Below are positions 51,719-61,328 of a stretch of 64,000 bases of DNA, piece by piece. This stretch comes from an uncultured Lachnospiraceae bacterium. GTDB taxonomy: Bacteria > Bacillota > Clostridia > Lachnospirales > Lachnospiraceae. Both the position numbers and the translations under genes were made by a program. Under the pieces are notes generated by a model. It had not been told where the DNA came from. It did no database searches and saw nothing but the letters and a program-made list of their open reading frames with translations. The DNA lies in the NCBI GenBank assembly GCA_947631685.1, contig CANRMI010000003.1, positions 124,001 to 188,000 on the forward strand, given 5' to 3'. Position 1 is the first letter of the stretch; each line of letters begins with the position of its first letter.

Positions 51719-51758
51719 TATAGTTCAAAATGTTTCACGTGAAACATTTTGAACTATA
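51719..51758. promoter_or_regulatory. parS site 2 inside a 40-bp perfect palindrome
   Basis: The exact parS 16-mer at 51731-51746 is the centre of a perfect inverted repeat of 40 bp running from TATAGTTC to GAACTATA. The outer arms go well beyond what ParB needs. It sits 20 nt after the stop of the DegU-type gene, so its hairpin could also terminate that transcript. Confidence 0.95.
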
Positions 51759-51778
51759 CTCATGTTTCTTTTGTTTCC

Positions 51779-52423
51779 TCATAATTTAATTAAATTATTA
51801 CGGATTGCAAAAACAGCAGCCTGAGTTCTGTCCGCCACACATATCTTTTTAAAAATATTGGAAATGTGGTTCTTTACAGTTCGCTCACTTATATCCAAAG
51901 TAGCAGCAATTTCTTTATTGGACATTCCGTTCGCGATTTTCACAAGCACTTCCAGTTCCCGTCTTGTCAAAGAATCTATCTTTTCTTTGTCTATATCTCG
52001 GGCGATCAGTCTGGAATTTAATAGAGGAATTAAGGCTGCCTGAATATAGTTCTCATTATTTATTACAGAATAAATTGCTTTTCGCAATTCTTCAGAAGTA
52101 GAGTCCTTCATCAAATAGCCATTCACTCCTATATCCACTGCTTTTAATAAATACTCCACCTCATTATGAACGGTAAGAATCAAAACTTTCGTATTCAGAT
52201 TTCTGTCCCGGATTTTTTTCAATACCTCCAAACCGTTTTGCCTGGGCATATTAATATCCAGTAATAGTACATCAGGGTTAATGCGTTTGAGCTTTTCCAA
52301 ACATTCCACGCCGTCACCTGCTTCGGACACAACTTCAATATTTCCGTCCAATTCCAATAGCTGCTTTAATCCCTCACGGATCAACTCGTGGTCATCCGCA
52401 ATCATCACTCTAATCTTATCCAT
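51779..52423 (-). CDS. NarL/FixJ-type response regulator (DegU-like)
   Basis: 214 residues. The receiver has the acidic pair Asp10-Asp11 and phospho-acceptor Asp56 in VLLLDINMPRQNG. The C-terminal LuxR-type HTH reads LTRRELEVLVKIANGMSNKEIAATLDISERTVKNHISNI. Pairing with the soluble kinase upstream matches DegS-DegU, which controls exoenzymes, motility and competence in Bacillus. Whether regulatory targets are alike is unknown. It is 37 nt after the kinase. Confidence 0.9.
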   Translation of the reverse strand: MDKIRVMIADDHELIREGLKQLLELDGNIEVVSEAGDGVECLEKLKRINPDVLLLDINMPRQNGLEVLKKIRDRNLNTKVLILTVHNEVEYLLKAVDIGVNGYLMKDSTSEELRKAIYSVINNENYIQAALIPLLNSRLIARDIDKEKIDSLTRRELEVLVKIANGMSNKEIAATLDISERTVKNHISNIFKKICVADRTQAAVFAIRNNLIKL

Positions 52424-52460
52424 GTTGTGAATTGTGCTCCTCGTCTACTGTCAAAAGTTT

Positions 52461-53423
52461 TCAAAGCGGAATCTCTATTCTGATTTCTGTACCTCCGCCG
52501 GACACGGTATCATAATGAATTTTCCCGTCCAGCAGATTTACTCTTTCACGCATAATGGCAACTCCAAAATTTTTATTTTCTCCATCGGATAAATCTTCAG
52601 GAGAAAATCCCTTACCATTATCCCTTACCACTATTTTACAACATTTTTCTTCTTCTGCAATCCATATTTTTAATTTATTTCCACCGGAATGTTCCAACGC
52701 ATTCATGCAGGCTTCCTGCACAATCCTGTATATGGCAATTTTCATTAATTCTTTTTCACAAGTAATGGGACCGATCTGCGTATCAAAATCAAATTCTTTA
52801 TAGTTTTCTTTTAACACAGTAAACAATCTTGAAAAAGCTTCTTCCAGTCCCAGGTCATCGAAGGACATGGGGCGCAGATCAAATATCACATTTCTGATGT
52901 CCTCAATAACAGACTTCAGACTCTTATTCACTGTCGCCAATTCCAGCTTGGCCTGCACCGGATCCCTGTCAATATAAGCGGAAGCCAGCTCCACTTTATG
53001 TACCAGATGTGTAAGATTCTGCAGGGAACTGTCATGTAAGTCCCTGGCGATTCTCTGCCTTTCTTTTTCCTGTACATCCAGGATCTCCCACTTATTAAAA
53101 GAAACTTCTCCCTCCATGGCTCTTTGAAGCCCTTTCGCAAAAACAGATATGTTATTCAATTTGCTTTGAAGTTTTCTATTTTCTTCCTCTAGGCGTTCCT
53201 TTTCTTCCTGCTGGATCGCAATACTTTCCTTATGTACTTCTTCCACATTTCTCGGAGAAAAAATCTGTGCATCATCTTCCTGCTTATTATGCAAAAGCTG
53301 CAGATAAGCGTCTATTTCTGAAATGCGGAGATGATTCTGCTTTAACTCCCTGCTCAGTTCGCCCTCCTTTTCTAAAAGAGTAATATACATCTCATTCAGT
53401 GAAGTGTATTCTTCTCTTGACAT
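52461..53423 (-). CDS. Soluble sensor histidine kinase (DegS-like, HisKA_3)
   Basis: 320 residues without membrane helices. A coiled coil (about 15-105) precedes the HisKA_3 dimerisation domain with phospho-acceptor His130 in RIARDLHDSSLQNLTH, and an HATPase domain ends the protein (VQEACMNALEHSG; VRDNGKGF; FGVAIMRERVNLLDG). This matches DegS, a cytoplasmic kinase. It lies between rsmG and the DegU-type gene, inside the otherwise housekeeping origin block. Confidence 0.9.
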   Translation of the reverse strand: MSREEYTSLNEMYITLLEKEGELSRELKQNHLRISEIDAYLQLLHNKQEDDAQIFSPRNVEEVHKESIAIQQEEKERLEEENRKLQSKLNNISVFAKGLQRAMEGEVSFNKWEILDVQEKERQRIARDLHDSSLQNLTHLVHKVELASAYIDRDPVQAKLELATVNKSLKSVIEDIRNVIFDLRPMSFDDLGLEEAFSRLFTVLKENYKEFDFDTQIGPITCEKELMKIAIYRIVQEACMNALEHSGGNKLKIWIAEEEKCCKIVVRDNGKGFSPEDLSDGENKNFGVAIMRERVNLLDGKIHYDTVSGGGTEIRIEIPL

Positions 53424-53487
53424 AATTCAATTTTCCCCTTTTCTCTTCAGTCTTATATCCTGTTCCGTCACAAAATCCAATACACAA

Positions 53488-54222
53488 TCATAATGAAAGT
53501 TTTTTACACAATGGTTCTTTTAGGGCCATCCCCGCCTTTCTTGGAAAATATTTGGGTGTTGCTTTTATCTTTTCTATAACAAAAAGATTTCTAAATATAT
53601 CGGAATTGGGGAGATACATTTTAACCTGCTTCTCCACCTTTCCGCCCAACTGCTCAATAGCCCATTCCGCCTCCTCTATTTCCTCTTCGGCCTTTTCGGA
53701 TTTATAGGAAATGAACTTTCCGCCTATCTTAACAAAGGGCAGGCAATATTCTGACAATACTGTCATATTTGAAACAGCCCTGGAAACACAGACATCAAAC
53801 TGTTCCCTTCTGTTTTTCTCTTTCGCAAAATCCTCTGCCCGCCCGTGAAAAGCTTCTATCCGGGTAAGTTCCAGTTTTTCTATGAGAGTCTGTAAAAAAC
53901 GAACTCTTTTATTTAAGGAATCCAAAAGCGTTACTTTCAGATTCGGAAATACGATCTTTAAGGGGATGCCTGGAAAACCGGCGCCGGTCCCTATATCCAA
54001 AAGCGTCAGATCACCTGTCAGATCAAGAGCTCTTACCGCGGAAAGGCTGTCCACAAAATGCTTCTTCATGACCTCCTCGTATTCCGTAACCGCAGTCAGA
54101 TTCATAAATTTGTTCCATTCCGTCAGTATTTCATAATACTGCAGAAACTGTTCCAGCTGTCTGTCCGACAGAACAATATCCCATTCCAGAAGATCTTTTT
54201 GAAATTGTTCCGTATGATACAT
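53488..54222 (-). CDS. rsmG: 16S rRNA (guanine527-N7)-methyltransferase RsmG
   Basis: 244 residues from ATG 54222, preferred over ATG 54231 because AAGGA is then nine nt upstream. The SAM-binding motif LLDIGTGAGFPGIPLKIVFP and the family segments NLTAVTEYEEVMKKHFVDSL and SRAVSNMTVLSEYCLPFVK are clear. It methylates G527 of 16S rRNA. It follows the 78-residue gene by 2 nt. Confidence 0.95.
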   Translation of the reverse strand: MYHTEQFQKDLLEWDIVLSDRQLEQFLQYYEILTEWNKFMNLTAVTEYEEVMKKHFVDSLSAVRALDLTGDLTLLDIGTGAGFPGIPLKIVFPNLKVTLLDSLNKRVRFLQTLIEKLELTRIEAFHGRAEDFAKEKNRREQFDVCVSRAVSNMTVLSEYCLPFVKIGGKFISYKSEKAEEEIEEAEWAIEQLGGKVEKQVKMYLPNSDIFRNLFVIEKIKATPKYFPRKAGMALKEPLCKKLSL

Positions 54223-54224
54223 TT

Positions 54225-54461
54225 TTACCATTCCTTTTTTAATTCGGAGGGTTCTATGCCATATCTTTCCAGAAAAACTTTTTTATCTTCTTCTCCTGTG
54301 ATCAGCATAACTTCTTCAAAATGCCCTGTTTTCAAGTCTTTAAAACCGGCTACCTGTTCTCCCGTACAGATGCTCGCCCGGATAAGGGGTATCTTATTTC
54401 CCCTGTCATAGCTCTCCCGACGGGGTTCTTTTTCTCTGCCTTTTCCAAAAAGAAACTTCAT
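54225..54461 (-). CDS. Small conserved protein between mnmG and rsmG
   Basis: 78 residues: a basic N-terminus (MKFLFGKGREKEPRR), then PLIRASICTGEQVAGFKDLKTGHF and a Glu/Leu-rich end. It is flanked by 1-2 nt gaps on both sides, so it is certainly translated with rsmG and mnmG. I recall similar small proteins in the same place in Lachnospiraceae but no function. No motif for activity is seen. Confidence 0.75.
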   Translation of the reverse strand: MKFLFGKGREKEPRRESYDRGNKIPLIRASICTGEQVAGFKDLKTGHFEEVMLITGEEDKKVFLERYGIEPSELKKEW

Positions 54462-54462
54462 A

Positions 54463-56391
54463 TCAGTTTTTTCCCTTCCTATGCTCCAAATATACCAGAA
54501 GTACAGAAATATCCGCCGGAGATACTCCGGAAATCCGAGATGCCTGTCCTACGGAAACAGGACGCAGGTTTTTCAGCTTCTGCCGCGCCTCTATCCGCAG
54601 GCTGGGAACTTCGTCATAGTCCAAATCCTGGGGAATCTTCTTTTTCTCCATTTTCTTAAACTGTTCTACCTGGCGAAGCTGTCGTTCTATATAACCCTCA
54701 TACTTGATCTCAATCTCTACCTGTTCGATAACACTGTCCGGAAGTTCTTTTCTGCCAGGATCGATTTCCCCCAGCTTTTCATAATCCAGTTCAGGCCGGC
54801 ACATCAGTTCAGCAAGGCTCGTTCCCGTTTTTAAGGGAGAGCTTCCGTACTTTTCCAAAAATATCTGATACTTTTCAGAAGCTCCTATGGTAACTGATTT
54901 TAATCTCTGTATTTCTTCCTCTATCTGGGACTTCTTTTTTAAAACAGCTTCGTATTCTTCTTTGGAAACCAGCCCGATGCGAAATCCCTTTTCCCGCAGA
55001 CGCAGATCCGCATTGTCCTGACGAAGTAAAAGGCGGTATTCCGCGCGGGAGGTCATCATCCTGTAGGGTTCAAAATTTTCTTTTGTCACCAGGTCATCAA
55101 TCAATACACCGATATAGGCCTCCGACCTGTCCAGCACAAGAGGCTCCCTTCCCAAAAGGGACATGGCCGCGTTAATTCCCGCGATCAGCCCCTGTGCCGC
55201 CGCTTCCTCATAACCGCTGCTGCCATTAAACTGCCCTCCGGCAAAGAGTCCTGAAACCTTTTTAAATTCCAGAGTTGGATAAAGCTGCTGCGCATCGATG
55301 CAGTCATACTCTATCGCATAGGCATTTCTCACTATCCTGCAGTTTTCAAGTCCCGGCACTGTGCGGTACATGGCAAGCTGTACGTCTTCCGGAAGAGAAG
55401 AAGACATTCCCCCCACGTACATTTCGTCCGTATGAATACCTTCCGGTTCAATAAAAACCTGATGACGCTCCTTATCCGCGAATTTCACCACCTTGTCCTC
55501 AATAGACGGACAGTACCTGGGGCCTGTTCCCTCGATAATGCCCGCGTAAATAGGAGAGCGGTCTAAATTGGCCCGAATGATTTCATGGGTTCTTTCGTTG
55601 GTATAGGTAAGATAACAGGAAACCTGCTCTTTCTGTATATCCTCCGGATTTGTGGAAAAGGAAAAAGGCACGATCCTTTCATCGCCAAACTGCTCCTCCA
55701 TTTTGGAAAAGTCAAGGCTTTTCTTTTCCATCCTGGCAGGAGTTCCTGTTTTAAATCTCCGCAATTCAATTCCCATATCTTTCAGGGAATCGGTCAAATG
55801 ATTGGCAGCCTGCAGCCCGTTAGGTCCGGTATAGGTAATGCTTTCCCCGCAAAGGCACCTGGCTCTTAAATAAGTTCCGGTACAAAGGACTGCTGCCTTA
55901 CATTCATACACCGCTCCGGTAAAAGTCTTTACGCCTTTTATTTTCTTTATGGAAGTTTCAGGATCTTCTTCCCAGATCAAATCGGTAACTTCCGCCTGCT
56001 TGATCGTCAGATGCTCCTGCTTTTCCAGAACCTTACGCATGGAACGGGAGTAATCCGCCTTGTCCGCCTGAGCCCGAAGTGAATGTACCGCAGGCCCTTT
56101 GGATCTGTTCAGCATTTTGGACTGGATAAAGGTTTTGTCAATGTTTTTACCCATCTCGCCGCCAAGAGCGTCCACTTCCTTGACCAGATGTCCTTTGGAG
56201 GAACCTCCCACGTTAGGATTACAGGGCATTAGGGCAATACTGTCCACGCTTACGGTAAAGATCACCGTTTCCAGCCCCAGTCTCGCGCAGGCCAAAGCCG
56301 CCTCACAGCCGGCATGACCGGCCCCGATAACGCAGACATCCACTTTATCCATTAAAAATTCCTGCATCTGAGACATATCCTCTTCTCCCAT
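54463..56391 (-). CDS. mnmG: tRNA uridine-5-carboxymethylaminomethyl modification enzyme MnmG (GidA)
   Basis: 642 residues. FAD-binding GxGxxG in [46 protein letters not shown] (family signature, near start), [21 protein letters not shown] and the C-terminal MnmE-binding helices are present. With MnmE it makes the cmnm5U34 modification of several tRNAs. The start is uncertain: ATG 56391, 56376 and 56352 are all in frame, and the last has AGGA at good spacing. Next to mnmE in the usual order. Confidence 0.96.
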   Translation of the reverse strand: MGEEDMSQMQEFLMDKVDVCVIGAGHAGCEAALACARLGLETVIFTVSVDSIALMPCNPNVGGSSKGHLVKEVDALGGEMGKNIDKTFIQSKMLNRSKGPAVHSLRAQADKADYSRSMRKVLEKQEHLTIKQAEVTDLIWEEDPETSIKKIKGVKTFTGAVYECKAAVLCTGTYLRARCLCGESITYTGPNGLQAANHLTDSLKDMGIELRRFKTGTPARMEKKSLDFSKMEEQFGDERIVPFSFSTNPEDIQKEQVSCYLTYTNERTHEIIRANLDRSPIYAGIIEGTGPRYCPSIEDKVVKFADKERHQVFIEPEGIHTDEMYVGGMSSSLPEDVQLAMYRTVPGLENCRIVRNAYAIEYDCIDAQQLYPTLEFKKVSGLFAGGQFNGSSGYEEAAAQGLIAGINAAMSLLGREPLVLDRSEAYIGVLIDDLVTKENFEPYRMMTSRAEYRLLLRQDNADLRLREKGFRIGLVSKEEYEAVLKKKSQIEEEIQRLKSVTIGASEKYQIFLEKYGSSPLKTGTSLAELMCRPELDYEKLGEIDPGRKELPDSVIEQVEIEIKYEGYIERQLRQVEQFKKMEKKKIPQDLDYDEVPSLRIEARQKLKNLRPVSVGQASRISGVSPADISVLLVYLEHRKGKN

Positions 56392-56420
56392 AAACAGATA
56401 TTCCGCAACAGATCAAACGG

Positions 56421-57818
56421 TTATTTTCCCATACAAAACTTGGAAAATATCTCTTCCACCAGATCATCGGAAATCTCTTCTCCAATGATCTTTCCCAGAG
56501 AAACATAGGCTCCCATTAAGTCGATAGAATAAAAATCCTCCGGCAGATTCTCCCTTAAACTCTTTTCCACCATGAGCAGAGAAGTCTTCGCGTCCTGTAA
56601 AGCTTCCTTGTGGCGCAGATTAGTAATATATACCTCATTTTCAAAGGAAATTTCACCTTTAAAAAACATTTCCTGAAGCGCCTTTTCAAATTCTTCCACG
56701 CCGACGGATTCCCTCGCTGATATTTTAATGATAACGGGTTCTCTTTCCGCTATATCATAAAAGGCTTTCCGGATCATATCTTCCGTAACCACCGGTTTTA
56801 AATCCGTTTTATTCAAAAGAACAATGCATTTTTTGGAAGAAGTGAGCCTGATGATCTCTTCGTCATTCTCATCCAAAGGAACCGAACTGTCCGCCATAAA
56901 GAGGATTAAATCGGCATTTTGGGCATATTCCCTTGCTTTTTCCACTCCGATCTTCTCCACCGCATCTTCCGTGAAACGAATGCCCGCGGTATCGATCAGT
57001 TTCAGATCCATTCCTTTTAGCAAGACATGCTCCTCCAATATATCCCTGGTAGTACCTGCTATATCCGTTACAATGGCTTTATCTTCCCCAAGGAGCAGAT
57101 TGAGGAAAGAGGACTTTCCCGCGTTGGGTTTTCCTACAATTACGGTGTGGATCCCTTCTTTTAAGATCTTACCGTCATCCGCGCCGGAAAGCAGTTTGTC
57201 CGCTTCCGTAAGCAGTTCCTTTAATACCTTTTCCAAATGCTCTTTGTATCCGTTTAGACTGATATGCTCCGGATCATCCAAAGCCGATTCTATAAACGCA
57301 GTTTCATAAAGGATCTTTTCTCTTAATTCTTTGATCCTGGAGGATACCGCTCCCTTTAACTGGCTTACGGAAGATTTCAGGGCCAGTTCATTTTCCGCCC
57401 CGATAACGTCCATGACCGCTTCCGCTTCTGTCAGATCGATCCTGCCGTTTAAAAAAGCGCGTTTTGTAAATTCTCCCGGCTCCGCCAGTCTGGCGCCGCT
57501 TTTTATAACCAACTCCAACACACGATTTAAAAGAAGAATCCCTCCATGGCAGTTGATCTCCACGGTATCTTCCGCGGTAAAGCTTTTAGGACCTTTCATA
57601 TAAGAGACCATGACTTCATCCACAGCCTCACCCTTTTCGTCCACAATAAAACCATAGTGTATGGTATGGCTTTTCATGGAATGCATGGTCTGAGATCCGT
57701 TTTTATCCCTGTATATCTGATTTACTACATGAACCGCCTCTTTACCGCTAACTCTGATAATGCCTATTCCGGAATTACTTAAAGCAGTGCCGATAGCAGC
57801 GATGGTATCCGTATCCAT
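56421..57818 (-). CDS. mnmE: tRNA modification GTPase MnmE (TrmE)
   Basis: 465 residues from ATG 57818 (GGAG seven nt upstream; the frame extends 17 codons further). The N-terminal tetrahydrofolate-binding domain (IAAIGTALSNSGIGIIRVSGKEA) is followed by the G domain with GKPNAGKSS (G1), DIAGTTRD (G2/G3 area), DTAGIR and LLNKTDL, and the C-terminal CxGK motif FCMGK. Works with MnmG in U34 modification of tRNA. Terminator lies upstream of the start. Confidence 0.96.
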   Translation of the reverse strand: MDTDTIAAIGTALSNSGIGIIRVSGKEAVHVVNQIYRDKNGSQTMHSMKSHTIHYGFIVDEKGEAVDEVMVSYMKGPKSFTAEDTVEINCHGGILLLNRVLELVIKSGARLAEPGEFTKRAFLNGRIDLTEAEAVMDVIGAENELALKSSVSQLKGAVSSRIKELREKILYETAFIESALDDPEHISLNGYKEHLEKVLKELLTEADKLLSGADDGKILKEGIHTVIVGKPNAGKSSFLNLLLGEDKAIVTDIAGTTRDILEEHVLLKGMDLKLIDTAGIRFTEDAVEKIGVEKAREYAQNADLILFMADSSVPLDENDEEIIRLTSSKKCIVLLNKTDLKPVVTEDMIRKAFYDIAEREPVIIKISARESVGVEEFEKALQEMFFKGEISFENEVYITNLRHKEALQDAKTSLLMVEKSLRENLPEDFYSIDLMGAYVSLGKIIGEEISDDLVEEIFSKFCMGK

Positions 57819-57893
57819 ATCCAGTCTCCGTGCCCGATCATTTTTCACCCTCAAAACAAACCATAACAATTATACAACATATTGTTCATAAAT

Positions 57894-57925
57894 AAAAGCG
57901 CCAGTGAAAACACTGACGCTTTTTT
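57894..57925 (-). terminator. Terminator after jag
   Basis: GCGTCAGTG and CACTGGCGC with a TTTT loop followed by TTTTAT on the minus strand, 16 nt after the jag stop. It separates yidC-jag from the mnmE operon. Confidence 0.85.
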
Positions 57926-57940
57926 GCGGCTGCTTTTCCT

Positions 57941-58720
57941 TTATTTCTTCAAAGAAACAACAACCCTTCTGAAAGGTTCTTCTCCTTCACTGTGGGTGGT
58001 CACGTATTTATCATTCTGCAGCGCGGAATGGATAATACGCCTTTCATAAGGATTCATAGGCTCCAAAGACACAGGCCTCTTGGTTCTCTTGACTTTGTAG
58101 GATATATTTTTTGCGAGATTCTCCAGTGTTTCTTTTCTTCTCTGTCTGTAATTTTCTGTATCAACCTTTACCCGAATGTAATCTTCTTCTCCTTTGTTTA
58201 CCACCAAAGAAACCAGATACTGTAAGGAATCCAGAGTTTGTCCTCTCTTACCGATGAGAACACCCATTTCTTCTCCACTCAGTTCAATATCCATATTCTT
58301 TTCGGCTTCATCATAATTTACATCCACCGTAACAACCATATTCATGGCAGCAAAAACACTGTTTAAGAATTTCTTTGCTTCATCCTCCAGAGGACCTTCT
58401 GTTTTGAGTGATTTTGTCGCGAGTTTCTTTCCTTCAGCCTTTTCCTGCACCGGTTTTCCTGTTTCAGCCTTTGCTTCAACCGGTTTTGCGCTTACGGATT
58501 TTGTTTCAACAGGCTTTGCGCTTACGGGTTTTTCTTCCATTTCGGATTCTTCCTTTACTCTGGCCCTTATCACTGCAGGTTTAGAGCCTATTCCTAAAAA
58601 TCCTGACGAACCCTCTTCCACAACTTCATAATCCAATTTAGCGCTGACTACCAGAAATTCCTGACATGCTGCTGTAATGGCGTCTTCTACTGTTTTTGCT
58701 GAAAATTCCTTATATTCCAT
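57941..58720 (-). CDS. jag: RNA-binding protein Jag (KhpB)
   Basis: 259 residues. The Jag_N domain (about 1-52) is followed by a variable linker with tandem S-A-K-P-V-E-[TA]-K repeats (about 60-105). The KH domain with LIGKRGQTLDSLQYLVSLVVN (about 155-190) and the R3H domain with PMNPYERRIIHSALQ (about 220-255) complete it. KhpB pairs with KhpA to bind RNAs linked to cell division and elongation. It is 27 nt after yidC, as in other Firmicutes. Confidence 0.94.
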   Translation of the reverse strand: MEYKEFSAKTVEDAITAACQEFLVVSAKLDYEVVEEGSSGFLGIGSKPAVIRARVKEESEMEEKPVSAKPVETKSVSAKPVEAKAETGKPVQEKAEGKKLATKSLKTEGPLEDEAKKFLNSVFAAMNMVVTVDVNYDEAEKNMDIELSGEEMGVLIGKRGQTLDSLQYLVSLVVNKGEEDYIRVKVDTENYRQRRKETLENLAKNISYKVKRTKRPVSLEPMNPYERRIIHSALQNDKYVTTHSEGEEPFRRVVVSLKK

Positions 58721-58747
58721 TTTAATTCCTCCTTTTCAAGTACGCTC

Positions 58748-60040
58748 TTATTTATTGTTGCGCTCATTATATTCCTTTACCAGATTAGCCTTGGCCATAA
58801 GGCTTCCGGGTTTGGCATTGCCGGAAGTGGGCTTTGCGGAAACAGAAGAAGCTTTTTCAGAAATACTGGCCGCCTCTTTTGCTTTCTGAGTATAATTTTT
58901 GGTATTTGCCGCAGCGATACTTTTGGTATTCATATTGGCATATTGCTGGAGTTTTGCCTGATTCTCCTTCATCTTCTCCATTTTTTTAGCGCTTTTTTCT
59001 TTGTTCTTTTCAATAAGTTCATTCAGATCTATCTTGTCCATATGCTTATTGATAATGACCTGCTGGATACTTCTGACTACAGAACCCGCAACCCAGTAAA
59101 GACCAAGACCGGCAGGCAGCGTATAACAGAAAAACGCTGACATAATGGGCATTACCATATTCATGGTCTTCATAGAAGCAGCCATGGTATCCTGCGCATC
59201 ACCGTTTTTATTACCGCTATCCTGCTTCGGCATAAGCAGTACGTTGATCCACTGGGTAACAGCGGACAAAACCGGAATGGAAATGGCTAAAACCACCATC
59301 ATAACGGTAACATTTCCTGCCGCGTTATTCTTAAAAAAGGTACTTACAACGGAAGAGGGCGAGTTTGCAAGGTTGAAGCCTTCTATTAAGAAAGAATTAT
59401 ACCTGCTGATATCCGCCAGTCCCGCCGTAATACCATGACTTTCCGCAAAAGAGGAAAGGTCGGAGAAATTTACTCTGTTTAAAACATCAATAAACTGGTT
59501 TACGGTAATATTCTCCACATCCCGGATATATGCGGAAGCGTTTCTCACCGTATCCTTAAATTCCACCAGTAAATTCCCGTTCATGATCTCGGAAGCCAGC
59601 GCATTGAAAGCATTTCCGATCTTGGGAACATAAGCGGGCATACGGTACACTACCTGATACAAAGCAAGCAGGATGGGCATCTGAATCAGAAGCTGCACGC
59701 AGCTTCCTGTAGGAGATACGCCATATTTAGCATAGACCGCCTGAATCTCGGCATTCATCTGCATCTGAGATTCATTGTCATTGCGGTTTTTGTACTTTTC
59801 CCTGATTACCTGCATTTCCGGATTCATCTTGGCGGAAAGCTTGGAAAATTTCTGCTGCTTGATAGTAAGGGGAAGCATTAGTATATATACGATAATAGTA
59901 AACAAAATAATGGAAAGGCCGATATTGGGAATGCCTATCATATCCAATACATTAAAAATGATTTCCATTATTTTACCTAACAGGCTGGCAACCCAGCCAA
60001 TGATAGGAATAGTGCTTTTTGTCAATAAAATACCTGTCAT
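58748..60040 (-). CDS. yidC: Membrane protein insertase YidC
   Basis: 430 residues from ATG 60040 (AGAGG five nt upstream; an ATG four codons earlier is less good). The five-helix YidC/Oxa1 core is visible (LSIILFTIIVYILMLPLTIKQQ; MPILLALYQVVYRMP; AFFCYTLPAGLGLYWVAGS). The first helix block is not cleaved as a lipoprotein signal, unlike in Bacillus SpoIIIJ. A long basic C-terminal tail (about 60 residues, Ala/Lys-rich) probably contacts the ribosome. It inserts membrane proteins with or without SecYEG. Confidence 0.95.
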   Translation of the reverse strand: MTGILLTKSTIPIIGWVASLLGKIMEIIFNVLDMIGIPNIGLSIILFTIIVYILMLPLTIKQQKFSKLSAKMNPEMQVIREKYKNRNDNESQMQMNAEIQAVYAKYGVSPTGSCVQLLIQMPILLALYQVVYRMPAYVPKIGNAFNALASEIMNGNLLVEFKDTVRNASAYIRDVENITVNQFIDVLNRVNFSDLSSFAESHGITAGLADISRYNSFLIEGFNLANSPSSVVSTFFKNNAAGNVTVMMVVLAISIPVLSAVTQWINVLLMPKQDSGNKNGDAQDTMAASMKTMNMVMPIMSAFFCYTLPAGLGLYWVAGSVVRSIQQVIINKHMDKIDLNELIEKNKEKSAKKMEKMKENQAKLQQYANMNTKSIAAANTKNYTQKAKEAASISEKASSVSAKPTSGNAKPGSLMAKANLVKEYNERNNK

Positions 60041-60087
60041 GTTACCTCTCAATCTGTCATGTTAAGACATTCTTACATTTTCAAAAG

Positions 60088-60297
60088 TCAGGGAACAGGA
60101 TCGTACCCTCCTTTTGAAAAAGGATTACATCTGAGTATCCTCCAAAAAGCAAGCGCCCCCCCTTTCAAAGCGCCGTATTTTTCCACGGCTTCCAGACCAT
60201 ACTGGGAACAGGTTGGATAGTAAGGGCATTTTGTCCTCTTTAAAGGAGAAAGATACTTTCTGTAAAATTTTATCATTCCAATTAAAATTTTTTTCAT
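60088..60297 (-). CDS. yidD: Membrane protein insertion efficiency factor YidD
   Basis: 69 residues: [20 protein letters not shown], then [19 protein letters not shown] and [14 protein letters not shown] with the family's conserved Cys residues. It aids YidC-dependent insertion. The start overlaps the rnpA stop by 4 nt. Confidence 0.96.
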   Translation of the reverse strand: MKKILIGMIKFYRKYLSPLKRTKCPYYPTCSQYGLEAVEKYGALKGGALAFWRILRCNPFSKGGYDPVP

Positions 60298-60638
60298 AGA
60301 TAAACTCTGATTACTTCATGCAGTTTTGCCAAATGCAGGAGAGATTTTTCTATTTCATAGAAATCTGCTTCTCTTGTTCTCTCCCTTGCAACGATTACCA
60401 TATCCAAACCACTATTGAATACGTTTTCATGTAACCGGTAACTTTCTTTTATGAGCCGCTTTACACGATGCCTTACCACGCTGTTGCCGACTCTTTTGCT
60501 GACGCTTATTCCAATCCGATTCATACCCAGGCCATTTTCCTTTACATACATAACAAGGTATTTATTCGCATAAGACCTTCCGTTCTTATACACGAACTGA
60601 AACTGGCGGTTTTTCCTCAATGACTCTGAATTATTCAA
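60294..60638 (-). CDS. rnpA: Ribonuclease P protein component
   Basis: 114 residues: [21 protein letters not shown] and the RNR motif region [28 protein letters not shown]. It binds the RNase P RNA and helps 5' processing of tRNA precursors. It follows rpmH with a hairpin between them, as often seen. Confidence 0.96.
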   Translation of the reverse strand: MNNSESLRKNRQFQFVYKNGRSYANKYLVMYVKENGLGMNRIGISVSKRVGNSVVRHRVKRLIKESYRLHENVFNSGLDMVIVARERTREADFYEIEKSLLHLAKLHEVIRVYL

Positions 60639-60662
60639 TTCCCACTCCTAATCTTTCAGAGA

Positions 60663-60687
60663 AAAAAAGGTCACATTGCTGTGACCT
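60663..60687 (-). terminator. Terminator or attenuator between rpmH and rnpA
   Basis: AGGTCACA and TGTGACCT with a short loop, followed by TTTTTTT on the minus strand directly after the rpmH stop. It would lower rnpA relative to rpmH expression. Confidence 0.85.
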
Positions 60688-60820
60688 ATGCTGATAATTT
60701 ATGTCTTCCTTTTGCACGTCTTGCTTTCAAAACCTTTCTGCCGCCTGCAGAACTCATTCTGGCTCTGAATCCGTGAACTTTAGACCTTGACCGATTTTTA
60801 GGCTGAAATGTCATTTTCAT
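60686..60820 (-). CDS. rpmH: 50S ribosomal protein L34
   Basis: 44 residues from ATG 60820: [20 protein letters not shown], then [20 protein letters not shown]. This is the standard size and sequence type of L34; a longer open frame upstream is spurious. GAGGAGG lies about ten nt before the start. The gene starts the minus-strand side of the origin. Confidence 0.97.
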   Translation of the reverse strand: MKMTFQPKNRSRSKVHGFRARMSSAGGRKVLKARRAKGRHKLSA

Positions 60821-61328
60821 GCTGAAACACCTCCTCTTCCATAACCTTATATAGTGTTTATATAAAGGCATCAAATTGTCATATTATTGGAAAATAGCAT
60901 ATTGATTGTACTGGATAACAGCCGGAATGTCAAGTAAAATCAGGTATAAAAATTTTTATTTAGAAAATAAAAACAATTTTAAAAAATTTTTTATAAGTTA
61001 TCCACATTATTTGACAAAAAATCAATTTACATAATATAATCCACATTTTGTGAATAATTTGTGGATAGTTTCCGTATAAGTCATGAATCAATTGTGTAAA
61101 AAACAGGATTATAAGGATTTTCAAATACTTTTCAGCATGTGTATAAAACCAGGATTATTCACATTTCCATGTTTCATTTCTATAAATATGTCAACTTATA
61201 AGCATAGTTATCAACAAAATGTGGATAATTTGTCATCCAAGTTCTATTTGAAATATTTTCATATTTATATTAATATGGTATATAAGGCGAAGTTTTGGAA
61301 CTAACTTTCCTTAGTTATGGAGGATGAT
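60821..61328. other. oriC: Origin of replication region (oriC) between rpmH and dnaA
   Basis: 508 nt without a gene and AT-rich. DnaA boxes seen: exact TTATCCACA at 60998-61006 and, reversed, at 61220-61228; one-mismatch boxes TTATTCACA (61155-61163, and reversed 61049-61057), CTATCCACA (reversed, 61060-61068) and TTATCAACA (61208-61216). A/T-only runs at 60955-60996 could be the unwinding region. Promoters for the divergent rpmH and dnaA must also lie here. Confidence 0.9.
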
